From Bacteroidales bacterium (lineage in GTDB: Bacteria > Bacteroidota > Bacteroidia > Bacteroidales > UBA932), in contig JAFROJ010000029.1 in NCBI GenBank assembly GCA_017429765.1, forward strand, positions 1 through 41,022: DNA of 41,022 nucleotides, read 5' to 3'. The position numbers and the translations under genes are program-made. Under the pieces are notes generated by a model. That model made no database searches. It worked only from the letters and a program-made list of their open reading frames with translations, and was not told the DNA's origin. Positions 8,771 to 16,853 of this stretch are shown piece after piece. The number at the start of each line of letters is the position of its first letter. The first letter of the stretch is position 1.

Positions 8771-10099
8771 ATGGCAGAAACCCAAGTCAAAGCCCCCGAG
8801 AAGAGGGGCTGGCTGACAAAGCTCTTCGGTTTCGACGGCTCCAAGATGAAGGTATCCACCGAGATCGTCGCCGGTATCACCACCTTCCTGGCGATGTCCT
8901 ACATCCTGGCCGTCAACCCGTCTATCCTCGGCGACACCGGAATGGACAAGAACGCCCTGTTCACCGCCACCGCGATCGCCTCGATCTTCGCCACCTTGAT
9001 CATGGCCTTCTACGCGAAGCTGCCGTTCGCCCTCGCCCCCGGCATGGGACTGAACGCCTTCTTCTGCTACACGGTCTGCATCGGGATGGGATATTCATGG
9101 CAGTTCGCCCTCACCGCCGTCCTGATCGAAGGTCTCATCTTCGTGATCCTGACATTGACGAATGTGCGCGAGGCGATCGTGAACTCCCTGCCGAAATCGA
9201 TGCGAAGCGCCATCGGGGCCGGTATCGGGCTCTTCATCGCGCTGATCGGTCTCAAGGGAGGCGGCATCGTCGTTGACAGCCCCGCCACCCTCGTCGATCT
9301 CGGCACCCTCACAAGCGGCCCCGGCCTCCTCTCGGTGATCGGACTGATCCTGACAGGCATCCTCGTCATCCTGAATGTCCCCGGCGCCCTGCTGATCGGT
9401 ATCATCCTGACGGCCATCATCGGTATCCCCATGGGGATCACCAAGTTCGCCGGCTTCGTCTCCGCTCCTCCGAGCGTCGCCCCGATCTTCTGCAAGTTCG
9501 ATTTCTCCCAGGTCTTCTCCCTTGACATGCTCGTGGTCGTGTTCACCTTCCTCTTCGTGGACATGTTCGACACCATCGGCACCCTGGTCGGTGTGACCAC
9601 CAAGGCTGAGATGACCGACGAGAAGGGCAGGCCGATCCGCCTGAACCAGGCCTTCCTCGCCGACGCTGTCGGTACTATGGCAGGCGCCTGCCTCGGTACC
9701 AGCACCGTGACCACCTATGTCGAAAGCGCCTCCGGAGTCGCCCAGGGCGGACGCAGCGGTCTCACCGCCGCCTCGACCGCGGCCTGCTTCGTGCTCGCGC
9801 TCTTCTTCGCCCCTGTCTTCACGGCCATCCCCGGCTCAGCTGTCTGCCCGGCTCTCGTCATAGTCGGTCTGTTCATGCTCAGCCCGATCAAGAACATCCC
9901 TCTCGACGACTTCTCCGAGGCTATTCCCGCCTACCTGACGATGATCCTGATGCCCATGACCTATTCCATCTCCCATGGTATCCTCATCGGTCTCATCGCC
10001 TATGTGGTCCTGAATCTCTGCACCGGGAAGAAGTCCAAGGTCAGCTGGTTCATGATCGTTCTGGCGATTCTGTTCGTCCTGAAGTACATATTCCTGTAA
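8771..10099 (+). CDS. NCS2-family purine permease (AzgA/PbuG type)
   Basis: Proton-coupled uptake of adenine, guanine or hypoxanthine across the inner membrane. The 442 residues are almost entirely hydrophobic helices (about 12-14), the usual size for this branch. Recognisable segments are the N-terminal TEIVAGITTFLAMSYILAVN, the helix-3 motif APGMGLNAFF, and the substrate-region segments FVDMFDTIGTLVGV and GTSTVTTYVESASGV, all typical of the AzgA/PbuG group rather than the UraA or xanthine groups. The gene sits downstream of the Tsx-like gene in the same direction and close to apt, giving an outer-membrane channel, inner-membrane carrier and salvage enzyme in one locus. Confidence 0.92.
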   Translation: MAETQVKAPEKRGWLTKLFGFDGSKMKVSTEIVAGITTFLAMSYILAVNPSILGDTGMDKNALFTATAIASIFATLIMAFYAKLPFALAPGMGLNAFFCYTVCIGMGYSWQFALTAVLIEGLIFVILTLTNVREAIVNSLPKSMRSAIGAGIGLFIALIGLKGGGIVVDSPATLVDLGTLTSGPGLLSVIGLILTGILVILNVPGALLIGIILTAIIGIPMGITKFAGFVSAPPSVAPIFCKFDFSQVFSLDMLVVVFTFLFVDMFDTIGTLVGVTTKAEMTDEKGRPIRLNQAFLADAVGTMAGACLGTSTVTTYVESASGVAQGGRSGLTAASTAACFVLALFFAPVFTAIPGSAVCPALVIVGLFMLSPIKNIPLDDFSEAIPAYLTMILMPMTYSISHGILIGLIAYVVLNLCTGKKSKVSWFMIVLAILFVLKYIFL

Positions 10100-10101
10100 G
10101 T

Positions 10102-10165
10102 TGTTGATAACAAAAGAATTAACAACTACGTTTCGAGGCTGTTGATAACTTTAGTTAATTCTTTT
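10102..10165. repeat. Inverted and direct repeats upstream of nrdD
   Basis: AAAAGAATTAAC (10112-10123) and GTTAATTCTTTT (10154-10165) form a perfect 12-bp inverted repeat with a 30-bp spacer. TGTTGATAAC occurs twice in direct orientation (10102-10111 and 10140-10149). The pattern lies between the permease stop codon and the nrdD promoter and could be an operator for two regulator dimers. The AT-rich stem and long loop argue against an intrinsic terminator. Confidence 0.55.
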
Positions 10166-10195
10166 ACAGAAGGGACGAATTATCTATTATCTTTG
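10163..10195 (+). promoter_or_regulatory. Predicted nrdDG promoter
   Basis: The -7 box TATCTTTG (10188-10195) is a perfect match to TAnnTTTG. A weak -33 box TTTA (10163-10166) lies 21 bp upstream and coincides with the right half of the upstream inverted repeat. The implied leader is about 85 nt. Confidence 0.6.
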
Positions 10196-10204
10196 CCGAA
10201 GAAT

Positions 10205-10233
10205 GGTTCGGATCGCCGCTGTCGGTCCGAACC
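10205..10233 (+). promoter_or_regulatory. Hairpin in the nrdD leader
   Basis: GGTTCGGA (10205-10212) pairs perfectly with TCCGAACC (10226-10233). Inside, after a 3-nt bulge, CCG pairs with CGG around a CTGT loop. It lies about 6 nt downstream of the predicted transcription start, 51 bp before the nrdD start codon. The following stretch TATTTTCCCCC is not a convincing U tract, so this is more likely a stability or regulatory structure than a terminator. Confidence 0.55.
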
Positions 10234-10283
10234 TATTTTCCCCCAAAGAGGGATAAGGCGAGAAATCAATCGACACAATATAT

Positions 10284-12533
10284 ATGGATGTAACTGTACG
10301 CAAGACCAACGGTACGTTTGAGGAGTACGACAAGGTCAAACTGATGAATGGCATACGCGAGGCCTACAAGACGGCGGGTCAGGAGTGTCCCGAGGCCGTG
10401 GTGGTCTCGATCGCCGAGAACCTCTATATCTACGACAAGATCACGAGCCGCGAGATCCGCCGCCAGGTGGAGGATAGCCTCATGTCCATCAACAAGAAGG
10501 TGGCTGTGGCTTACATCGAGAAATTCGACGCCGGCCTCGACCTTCGCAAGAAGAGGGACTTCATCAAGGACTACATCAACGCCTCCAACGCCGCCACAGG
10601 CTCGAAGTTCGACGCCAACGCCAACGTGACCCGCAAGAACATAGTGACGCTCGGCCAGGAACTCTACAAGGAGAACAACATCAAGCAGAACCGCTACATC
10701 ATGAAGGACAAGATCAAGTCCATGTACGGCCGCGCCATCGCGAACCAGTACATCAAAGACCTTGAGAGCCATGTCCTCTACAAACATGACGAGAGCGGCA
10801 CTCCCGGCTACCCTTACTGCGTGGCCATCACGATGTATCCTTTCCTAGTCGACGGTCTGCGGAACCTCGGTGGCGTCTCCATCGCCCCCACGGATTTGAA
10901 GTCTTTCTGTGGCGAGTTCATCAACCTCGTGTATTCCATCTCCTCCCAGTTCATGGGAGCGGTGGCCACACCCGAGTTCCTGATGTACCTGGACTACTTC
11001 ATCCGCAAGGACTACGGAGACGACTACATCGAGCATCTCGAGGATGTCGTCGAGATGAACGTCAAGAAGAGGACCCTCGTCAAGGTCATCGACAACTATT
11101 TCCAGCAGGTGGTGCATTCCATGAATATGCCCGCCGGCAACCGCGGCTATCAGACCGTGTTCTGGAACATCAGTTACTTTGACGAGCCCTACTTCCGCGG
11201 CGTTTTCGGCGACTTCCGTTTCCCTGACGGGACCGCTCCCAGATGGGACACTCTATCCTGGCTCCAGAAGCATTTCATGAATTGGTTCAACGAGGAAAGG
11301 AACCACTACATCCTGACTTTCCCCGTCGAGACCATGGCTTTGCTCACCGACGGGGCCGATGACTTCGCCGATCCCGACTACGCCGACTTCACCGCCGAGA
11401 TGTGGTCGAAGGGTCACAGCTTCTTCTGCTATCTCTCCGACAGCCCGGACAGCCTCGCCAGCTGCTGCCGTCTGCGCAACTCGCTGACCGACCTGGACAA
11501 GTCGGACGAGAAGCACAACCACACCACCCATCAGTACTCCATGGGCACGGCCTCCGTCTCGACCGGTTCCAAGTCCGTCATGACCATCAACCTCAACAGG
11601 CTCATCCAGATCGCCGCGAGGCGTTACTTCCTTGAGAGGAAGGGTGTCATGATCGACGGCGGCAAGGCCCTCCAGAGAGGTGACTACGACAAGAACCAGC
11701 TCTATGAGTACATCCGTGAGGCGGTCACCGACGAGACGGAGAAGGTTCATAAGTACCAGAACGCCTTCAATGAGATCATCAAGGACTTCCTGAACGCCCG
11801 CATGCTGGATGTCTACCAGGCAGGCTTCATCGACATGAGGCGCCAGTACCTGACGGTCGGTGTGAACGGTCTGACGGACGCCGCCGAGTTCCTCGGCCTG
11901 ACCATCAGCCCGAATCCGGAGTACAATGAGTTCGTGGACACCATCCTCGAGACCATCAACCGCTCCAACAGGAAGGACAGGACTCCCGACGCCATGTTCA
12001 ACACCGAGTTCGTCCCCGGCGAGAACCTCTCCGGAAAGAACTACAGGTGGGACCAGAAGGACGGCTTCTACGTGTCTCCCAAGCACAACATGTACAGCTC
12101 GTACTTCTACAACCCGGAGGACGACACCCTCTCGATGATCGACAAGTTCAAGCTTCACGGCAACGACTATGTCAAGCATCTGGACGGTGGCTCCGCCCTC
12201 CACATGAATGTGGCCGAGCACCTCTCCAAGGACCAGTACAGGCAGCTTTTGAAGACAGCGGCCCACTACGGGACCAACTACTTCACATTCAACTGCCGCA
12301 ACACGGTCTGCAACAGCTGCGGGTACATCAGCAAGGACACTCTTGAGGTCTGCCCGAAGTGCGGAAGCCGTAACCTGGATTACCTGACCCGCGTCATCGG
12401 CTACCTGAAGAGGGTCTCCTCGTTCAGCGAGATGCGCCAGGAGGAGGCGGGACGCCGCTTCTACATCCACGAGGGATCCAGGGAGGCTGTGAAAGCCTCG
12501 GCTCCCGTGTACGTGACCAAGGCGAAGGTATGA
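10284..12533 (+). CDS. nrdD: Anaerobic ribonucleoside-triphosphate reductase
   Basis: Class III enzyme reducing ribonucleoside triphosphates to deoxyribonucleotides with a glycyl radical; essential for DNA synthesis without oxygen. The 749 residues contain an N-terminal ATP-cone (about 1-95, beginning VRKTNGTFEEYDKVKLMNGI), the ten-stranded barrel, a C-terminal zinc site with two Cys pairs (CNSCGYISKDTLEVCPKCG), and the glycyl-radical loop RVIGYL with G706 as the expected radical residue. Length and motifs are complete. It overlaps nrdG by 4 bp (ATGA), indicating translational coupling. A promoter, an operator-like repeat and a leader hairpin lie upstream. Confidence 0.97.
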   Translation: MDVTVRKTNGTFEEYDKVKLMNGIREAYKTAGQECPEAVVVSIAENLYIYDKITSREIRRQVEDSLMSINKKVAVAYIEKFDAGLDLRKKRDFIKDYINASNAATGSKFDANANVTRKNIVTLGQELYKENNIKQNRYIMKDKIKSMYGRAIANQYIKDLESHVLYKHDESGTPGYPYCVAITMYPFLVDGLRNLGGVSIAPTDLKSFCGEFINLVYSISSQFMGAVATPEFLMYLDYFIRKDYGDDYIEHLEDVVEMNVKKRTLVKVIDNYFQQVVHSMNMPAGNRGYQTVFWNISYFDEPYFRGVFGDFRFPDGTAPRWDTLSWLQKHFMNWFNEERNHYILTFPVETMALLTDGADDFADPDYADFTAEMWSKGHSFFCYLSDSPDSLASCCRLRNSLTDLDKSDEKHNHTTHQYSMGTASVSTGSKSVMTINLNRLIQIAARRYFLERKGVMIDGGKALQRGDYDKNQLYEYIREAVTDETEKVHKYQNAFNEIIKDFLNARMLDVYQAGFIDMRRQYLTVGVNGLTDAAEFLGLTISPNPEYNEFVDTILETINRSNRKDRTPDAMFNTEFVPGENLSGKNYRWDQKDGFYVSPKHNMYSSYFYNPEDDTLSMIDKFKLHGNDYVKHLDGGSALHMNVAEHLSKDQYRQLLKTAAHYGTNYFTFNCRNTVCNSCGYISKDTLEVCPKCGSRNLDYLTRVIGYLKRVSSFSEMRQEEAGRRFYIHEGSREAVKASAPVYVTKAKV

Positions 12534-13027
12534 TCAAATATGTTCCCGAGATGACCTCCGTGGTCATCGAGGAGATACCCGATCGCGTTACCTTGGCGGT
12601 TGACATCAGCAACTGCCAAGGTAATTGCGTTGGGTGCCACTCACCTTTCTTGAAAGAGGATGTCGGTGAGGAGCTGACCCCCGCTGTCATCGACCGTCTG
12701 GTCGCTGAGAACTACGGGGTCAATTGTTTTCTTTTCCTTGGGGAGGGCAACGATCCGGAGACCTTGATCGCTTTGGCTGACCATGTCCGGGAGATCGGGC
12801 TTGAGTCGGCTCTGTATTCCGGAAGACGTGACGTCGAGAGAGCCTTCTACATGACTTTCGACTATGTCAAGATCGGCCCGTACATCGAGCATTTCGGCCC
12901 GCTCAACTCTCCCACGACCAATCAAAGGCTCTATAAAGTCACCCACGACACTTCCTCCAAGCCAGACTATCGCCTCACCGACCTGACCTCCCGCTTCTGG
13001 CGCCGCGGCATCGACCCGAATAAATAG
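12530..13027 (+). CDS. nrdG: NrdD-activating radical SAM protein
   Basis: Generates the glycyl radical on NrdD using S-adenosylmethionine and a [4Fe-4S] cluster. The 165-residue protein has the cluster motif CxxxCxxC at C29, C33 and C36 (sequence CQGNCVGC) and the expected small size of the family. The start codon overlaps the nrdD stop codon. The gene is followed 1 bp later by copy 2 of the structured element, which may end or shape the nrdDG transcript. Confidence 0.95.
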   Translation: MIKYVPEMTSVVIEEIPDRVTLAVDISNCQGNCVGCHSPFLKEDVGEELTPAVIDRLVAENYGVNCFLFLGEGNDPETLIALADHVREIGLESALYSGRRDVERAFYMTFDYVKIGPYIEHFGPLNSPTTNQRLYKVTHDTSSKPDYRLTDLTSRFWRRGIDPNK

Positions 13028-13028
13028 C

Positions 13029-13163
13029 CGGCCATAAAGGGTACGGCAGACTGGACGCCTCGCTCCGCTCGGCCCCACCGTTCGCCTCGTTTCACGAGGC
13101 TCCGGTCCCCCCTCTTAACGTGCCGAGGGTGGCAGTGTCCCTCTGCCGTACCCCTTATGGCCG
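13029..13163 (+). repeat. Structured dispersed element, copy 2
   Basis: Same core as copies 1 and 3, but with unrelated arms. Arms 13029-13050 and 13142-13163 pair over 22 positions with a single mismatch, and an inner GGAC (13053-13056) pairs with GTCC (13137-13140). Hairpin B is identical to copy 1. Hairpin A is longer and less perfect here (GCC..GC, loop TCC, GC..GGC with a 2x2 internal mismatch). The CCCTC, TGCC, GAGGG, GGCA order of the pseudoknot-capable segment is unchanged. It begins 1 bp after the nrdG stop codon and ends 83 bp before the DUF4837 promoter. Confidence 0.85.
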
Positions 13164-13245
13164 CCTAGAAATGGGCCGGAGAGATTTTTGTTTTTGAAGC
13201 CATTGATTATCAGTGGCTAAGGTGTTCCTTGCGAGAGATAGGATT

Positions 13246-13278
13246 TTTGGAGTTGTGGGAGAAAAAGTCGTAACTTCG
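13246..13278 (+). promoter_or_regulatory. Predicted promoter of the DUF4837 gene
   Basis: TTTG (13246-13249) and TAACTTCG (13271-13278, one mismatch to TAnnTTTG) are separated by 21 bp. Transcription would begin near 13282, so the first in-frame ATG at 13283 would be practically leaderless; this favours the ATG at 13307. Confidence 0.6.
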
Positions 13279-13306
13279 CGGTATGGAAATGAAAAAACGT
13301 GTGTTT

Positions 13307-14299
13307 ATGATAAAGTATTTCAAAGTTATTTTGATCGCGGTGGCGGTTCTTGCCGTTGTGTCCTGCAAGAGCAACGGCAAGGCCTTGCTGCCCAATGTCA
13401 GCGGAAAGGCCGGCGAGGTGATCGTGGTCATCGACCGCGAAGGTTGGGAAGGCAATCTGGGCAATGAGGTCAGGGGACTCCTGGCCAGGGACTGCGAGTT
13501 CCTGCCTCAGAGGGAGCCTCTCTACTCTCTTGTGAATCTCGCTCCCGGCTCATTCTCCGACATGTTCAAGTACCACAGGAATATTGTCATATTCAATATC
13601 GACTCAACCGTCACCAAGCAGGGGGTTGTCTACCGCACCAATGTCTGGGCCAAGCCCCAGTGCGTCATCCAGCTCAACGCGTCCTGCCAGGACTCCGCGA
13701 TAGTCGTGTTGGGCAAGAACGGGGAGAACATCGCCGGCGCTCTCGAGCAGGCGGAGAGGAACAGGGTCATCGCGAACACCCTTCTCTATGAGGAGGGGCA
13801 GCTGGCCGATGTCGTCGACAAGATGATCGGCGGCAAGGTCCATTTCCCGATGGGCTATAACCTCAAGAAGGTCACCGACGACTTCATCTGGATCGCCGAC
13901 GAGAAGCAGTACACCACACAGGGAGTTTTCGTCTATAAATATCCCGCCACCGATGACGAGCCTTTCACAGAGGAGCGGATCATAGCCCACCGTGACGAGT
14001 TCCTCAAGAAATATGTCCCGGGGATGTTCGACAACACCTACATGATCACGAGCCCGTTCATCACTCCGGGAGTCAAGTTCCTGAAATACCACGACATGGA
14101 CTTCGCCGAGACCAGGGGATTGTGGGAGGTTTACAATGACTTCATGGGCGGTCCTTTCGTCTCGCACTCTTTCTACAGCAAGGACGGAAAGGAGATAATC
14201 GTGCTGGAGGCTTGGGTTTACGCGGCCAAGTACGACAAGCGCCAGTACCTCCGTCAGGTGGAGTCTCTGTTGTACTCGTTCGAGTGGGATAAAGAGTGA
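13307..14299 (+). CDS. DUF4837 family lipoprotein
   Basis: A 330-residue lipoprotein with signal MIKYFKVILIAVAVLAVVSC, the Cys being the lipidation site. The mature part matches the Bacteroidetes DUF4837 family in length and layout (GKAGEVIVVIDREGWEG near the start, then a mixed alpha/beta domain). The function of the family is not known. In-frame ATGs also exist at 13283 and 13289; I chose 13307 because the predicted promoter ends at 13278 and because this start gives a standard lipoprotein signal. It is monocistronic: element copy 2 lies before it and the tRNA-Glu promoter begins 7 bp after its stop codon. Confidence 0.82.
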   Translation: MIKYFKVILIAVAVLAVVSCKSNGKALLPNVSGKAGEVIVVIDREGWEGNLGNEVRGLLARDCEFLPQREPLYSLVNLAPGSFSDMFKYHRNIVIFNIDSTVTKQGVVYRTNVWAKPQCVIQLNASCQDSAIVVLGKNGENIAGALEQAERNRVIANTLLYEEGQLADVVDKMIGGKVHFPMGYNLKKVTDDFIWIADEKQYTTQGVFVYKYPATDDEPFTEERIIAHRDEFLKKYVPGMFDNTYMITSPFITPGVKFLKYHDMDFAETRGLWEVYNDFMGGPFVSHSFYSKDGKEIIVLEAWVYAAKYDKRQYLRQVESLLYSFEWDKE

Positions 14300-14306
14300 T
14301 TTTTAT

Positions 14307-14337
14307 TTTGTCGGCTCGAAAATAATCTCTATATTTG
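14307..14337 (+). promoter_or_regulatory. Strong predicted promoter of the tRNA-Glu-rpsT-tRNA-Pro unit
   Basis: TTTG (14307-14310), 19 bp, then TATATTTG (14330-14337): both boxes match the Bacteroidetes consensus perfectly and the spacing is optimal. Transcription would start near 14341, 34 bp before the mature tRNA-Glu. Confidence 0.8.
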
Positions 14338-14374
14338 CAACCCAATTTGGCCTAGGCCGTCTTAGTGGGAACCT

Positions 14375-14446
14375 GGTGGGTTCGTATAACGGTTAGTACT
14401 CGGGATTTTCATTCCCGCAATAGGAGTTCGATTCTCCTACCCACTA
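14375..14446 (+). tRNA. tRNA-Glu (anticodon TTC)
   Basis: A full cloverleaf can be drawn: acceptor GGTGGGT with ACCCACT (first pair G-T), D stem GTAT/GTAC, anticodon stem CGGGA/TCCCG around the loop TTTTCAT with anticodon TTC, and T arm AGGAG-TTCGATT-CTCCT. The 3-prime CCA is not encoded. It is 24 bp upstream of rpsT. Confidence 0.93.
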
Positions 14447-14470
14447 CGAAAATATTAAAAAATAGAAACG

Positions 14471-14725
14471 ATGGCAAATCACGCATCAGCAAAAAAAGCC
14501 AATCGCCAGAGCGAGAGGCGCAGGTTGCATAACAAGTATTATGCGAAGTCGACGCGGAACGCGATCCGCGACATTAGGAACACAACTGACAAGAAGGCCG
14601 CCGAGGAGGGAGCTCCCAAGGTGTACGCCATGATCGACAAACTCGCGAAGATCGGCGTCATCCACAAGAACAAGGCTTCCAACCTCAAGAGCGGTATCGC
14701 TCTCTACATCAACAAGCTCGGTTAA
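14471..14725 (+). CDS. rpsT: 30S ribosomal protein S20
   Basis: An 84-residue basic helical protein that binds 16S rRNA in the small subunit. The N terminus [18 protein letters not shown] and the central NAIRDIR segment are diagnostic, and the length is normal. It sits between two tRNA genes with gaps of 24 and 8 bp and has no promoter of its own, so it is probably read from the tRNA-Glu promoter and released by tRNA processing. Confidence 0.97.
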   Translation: MANHASAKKANRQSERRRLHNKYYAKSTRNAIRDIRNTTDKKAAEEGAPKVYAMIDKLAKIGVIHKNKASNLKSGIALYINKLG

Positions 14726-14733
14726 AGAGCAAT

Positions 14734-14810
14734 CGGGATGTAGCGCAGTTGGCTAGCGCACTACGTTCGGGACGTAGGGGTCGTCCGTTCGAGTCGGATC
14801 ATCCCGACCA
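14734..14810 (+). tRNA. tRNA-Pro (anticodon CGG)
   Basis: Acceptor CGGGATG pairs with CATCCCG. The anticodon stem CTACG/CGTAG encloses the loop TTCGGGA, giving anticodon CGG. The T arm contains GTTCGAGTC, and the 3-prime ACCA is encoded, unlike in the neighbouring tRNA-Glu. Confidence 0.95.
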
Positions 14811-14820
14811 GTTTTAAAAG

Positions 14821-14854
14821 CACAGTCAGGTAAAAAGCCTGGCTGTATTTTTTA
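14821..14854 (+). terminator. Intrinsic terminator after tRNA-Pro
   Basis: ACAGTCAGG (14822-14830) and CCTGGCTGT (14838-14846) form a 9-bp stem with one G-T pair and a 7-nt A-rich loop, followed by ATTTTTTT. It closes the tRNA-rpsT-tRNA unit. Confidence 0.88.
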
Positions 14855-14961
14855 ATTGTTCACTGGCCAGGCGATCCGATAACGACAAATCAAATAAAGC
14901 GGCAATCTCTTTGTGGAAGTCGATCTCGTGGCTCTGGGATCCTGACATGCGAATATCCCAA

Positions 14962-14986
14962 GCGGTTATAGGCCCCAAATAACCGC
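14962..14986. repeat. Short inverted repeat ahead of the acyltransferase gene
   Basis: GCGGTTAT and ATAACCGC are perfect 8-bp inverted halves separated by 9 bp, 45 bp before the start codon at 15031 and about 19 bp before a TATATTTA (15005-15012) that resembles a -7 box. It could be an operator. The rest of the gap 14855-15030 holds nothing else I recognise. Confidence 0.4.
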
Positions 14987-15030
14987 CGTATGGAAAATAA
15001 TCAGTATATTTAACGGTTTATTTGAGGTCG

Positions 15031-16851
15031 ATGAGCGAGAAAGTACTGATTAGCAAAGATGGCCTGCGGCAGGCGTTGGGGCTGAAAGGTCTTTTGGGGA
15101 AGTGTGCGGCGGGGGCGCTGTACAGTGTCCTCGGGATCGGGAAACTTAACCGTGAGTATCCTGTGGTGGCCGGCCTCACCGGTCCCGACTTCTCGGAAGA
15201 AGTCCTCAGAAGGTTCGGGATCTCTTACGAGATTCCCCGGGAACAGTTCGGGAACATCCCTTCCGAAGGGGGGTTCCTCACAGTGTCCAACCATCCTTTC
15301 GGAGGGGCAGACGGCCTGATTCTCAATGCGATAATAGGCTCAAGGAGAAAAGATTTCAAGATCTTGACCACCTTCCTGCTCGCCAAGGTGAGGAATCTCG
15401 CGGACTGGTTCATCCCCGTTGATAATTTCTCGACAGGCGGCGCCAGGAGCGTGGCAGGAATCAGGGAGGCTCTTGGGCACATCGACAGTGGCGGCGCCCT
15501 GGGTCTCTTTCCGGCCGGGGAGGTCTCCACATGGCAGAAGAAGGGAGTAAGAACCGCCGTCTCCGGGAAACGGGTCGTGGAGGACAAGCCCTGGGCCGCT
15601 AACATCATCAAATTGGTCAGGAACTCAGGGTTGCCGGTTGTCCCGGTTTATTTCGACGGCGGAAACTCCAGGTTATTCCACGTTCTCGGGCGTGTCCATC
15701 CGGCGCTCAGGACCATCAGGCTGGTCAGGGAACTCACTGGTAAAAAAGGTACCGTCGTCAAAGTCAGGATAGGGAGGCCCATCCCTGCCTCTGAGGTGGC
15801 GAATATGGATATCCTCACATTGAGGGATTATTTGAGGAACCGCTGCTATGCCCTTGAGGCTGAGTGTGTTCCGAGGAAGAGGGACAGCTTCCTTGCGACC
15901 ATGTCCCCGCTGGCTGACCCCGCGGATCCGGAGGTCATCCGCTCCCATATGGGGCAACTTGAGGATAAGGTGGTCTTCCAGACGGGGGACTACCAAGGCT
16001 ATCTCCTGGAAGAGTCTGACGCGCCCGAGGTCATGAGGGAACTCTACCGCCTGCGCGAGGAGACATTCCGCGCGGTCGGGGAGGGGACCGGGAATCCCGA
16101 GGACACCGATCCCTATGACTCTTATTACAAGCACCTTATCCTTTGGAATATTCCCAAGGGAGAGATCGCTGGAGCCTACCGGGTCGGTTATGGTTCCCAA
16201 ATCGTCCCCCGCATGGGCAAGGCGGGGCTTTACACCGACAGCCTGATCACTTACGGTCCCGCGGCAGACGCCCTGCTCCCTCATTGCATGGAGCTCGGCA
16301 GGTCCTTCGTGTCCCTTAAGTTCCAGAAGGAGGTCCTCCCTTTGAAGCTGATGCTCTCAGGCCTCACTGTCGCTCTGGCTCGGGATCCCGAATCCACCTT
16401 CTGCACAGGCGCCGTGAGCATGAGCGACAGTCTCCCGGACCTCTACAAGAGCCTGGTGGTGTACTTCCTCGAGAGGGACTTCAGTTTGCCTGACGCCCGG
16501 ATGTTCGCCAGGCCCACCCATCCTTTCAAGCCTGATTTCCTCCGGGTCGACCCCGAGGGGCTGTTGGCCCGTGTCCCGAGGGGGGATATCGACGCCCTGG
16601 ACAAACTGCTCTACTCGATGTCTGACGGTAAGTACCGGCTGCCGGTCCTGCTCCGGAAATATTTCAGTTGCGGGGCGAAGGTGTCTTGCATGAATGTGGA
16701 TCCTTTGTTCCACGACAGTCTCGACGCGATCATTGTCTTGAAAGCCGGCGACTTCCCGGTTCCGATGCTGCGCTCTATCGCGAGACCCCTCTCCAAGGAG
16801 GCCCGGGAGGTGGTTTTCAATCATTTCTACGGCACCACAGACCCTGAGTAG
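15031..16851 (+). CDS. PlsC-GNAT bifunctional acyltransferase (aminolipid synthase type)
   Basis: A 606-residue fusion of two acyltransferases. Residues about 60-290 are a lysophospholipid acyltransferase (PlsC-like) domain with NHPFGGADG (H88, D94) and FPAGE near residue 160. The His-Asp spacing is one residue longer than the classical HX4D. Residues about 305-490 are a GNAT-fold N-acyltransferase domain like OlsB (REETF near its start, then MELGRSFV). Bifunctional proteins of this kind (OlsF in other phyla, the GlsA/GlsB pair in Bacteroides) N-acylate an amino acid such as ornithine or glycine and then O-acylate the product to make phosphorus-free membrane aminolipids. The amino acid used here cannot be read from the sequence. 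Start ATG 15031 is preferred to an in-frame TTG at 15022. The next gene begins after 2 bp, so the two form an operon. Confidence 0.82.
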   Translation: MSEKVLISKDGLRQALGLKGLLGKCAAGALYSVLGIGKLNREYPVVAGLTGPDFSEEVLRRFGISYEIPREQFGNIPSEGGFLTVSNHPFGGADGLILNAIIGSRRKDFKILTTFLLAKVRNLADWFIPVDNFSTGGARSVAGIREALGHIDSGGALGLFPAGEVSTWQKKGVRTAVSGKRVVEDKPWAANIIKLVRNSGLPVVPVYFDGGNSRLFHVLGRVHPALRTIRLVRELTGKKGTVVKVRIGRPIPASEVANMDILTLRDYLRNRCYALEAECVPRKRDSFLATMSPLADPADPEVIRSHMGQLEDKVVFQTGDYQGYLLEESDAPEVMRELYRLREETFRAVGEGTGNPEDTDPYDSYYKHLILWNIPKGEIAGAYRVGYGSQIVPRMGKAGLYTDSLITYGPAADALLPHCMELGRSFVSLKFQKEVLPLKLMLSGLTVALARDPESTFCTGAVSMSDSLPDLYKSLVVYFLERDFSLPDARMFARPTHPFKPDFLRVDPEGLLARVPRGDIDALDKLLYSMSDGKYRLPVLLRKYFSCGAKVSCMNVDPLFHDSLDAIIVLKAGDFPVPMLRSIARPLSKEAREVVFNHFYGTTDPE

Positions 16852-16853
16852 CG

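Noticed and set aside
10112-10165. Intrinsic terminator after the purine permease gene
   Set aside because: The stem is AT-rich with a 30-nt loop; it fits an operator better than a terminator.
10196-10283. Cobalamin or other known riboswitch in the nrdD leader
   Set aside because: No recognisable B12-box or other aptamer core; only a simple hairpin is visible.
10273-10288. Possible NrdR box (ACACAATATATATGGA) overlapping the nrdD start codon
   Set aside because: The left half fits the NrdR consensus but the right half does not, there is no second box at the usual spacing, and it overlaps the start codon.
11253-12470. Open frame of 405 codons on the minus strand
   Set aside because: Antisense shadow of nrdD; Val/Leu/Asp-rich composition and no recognisable domain.
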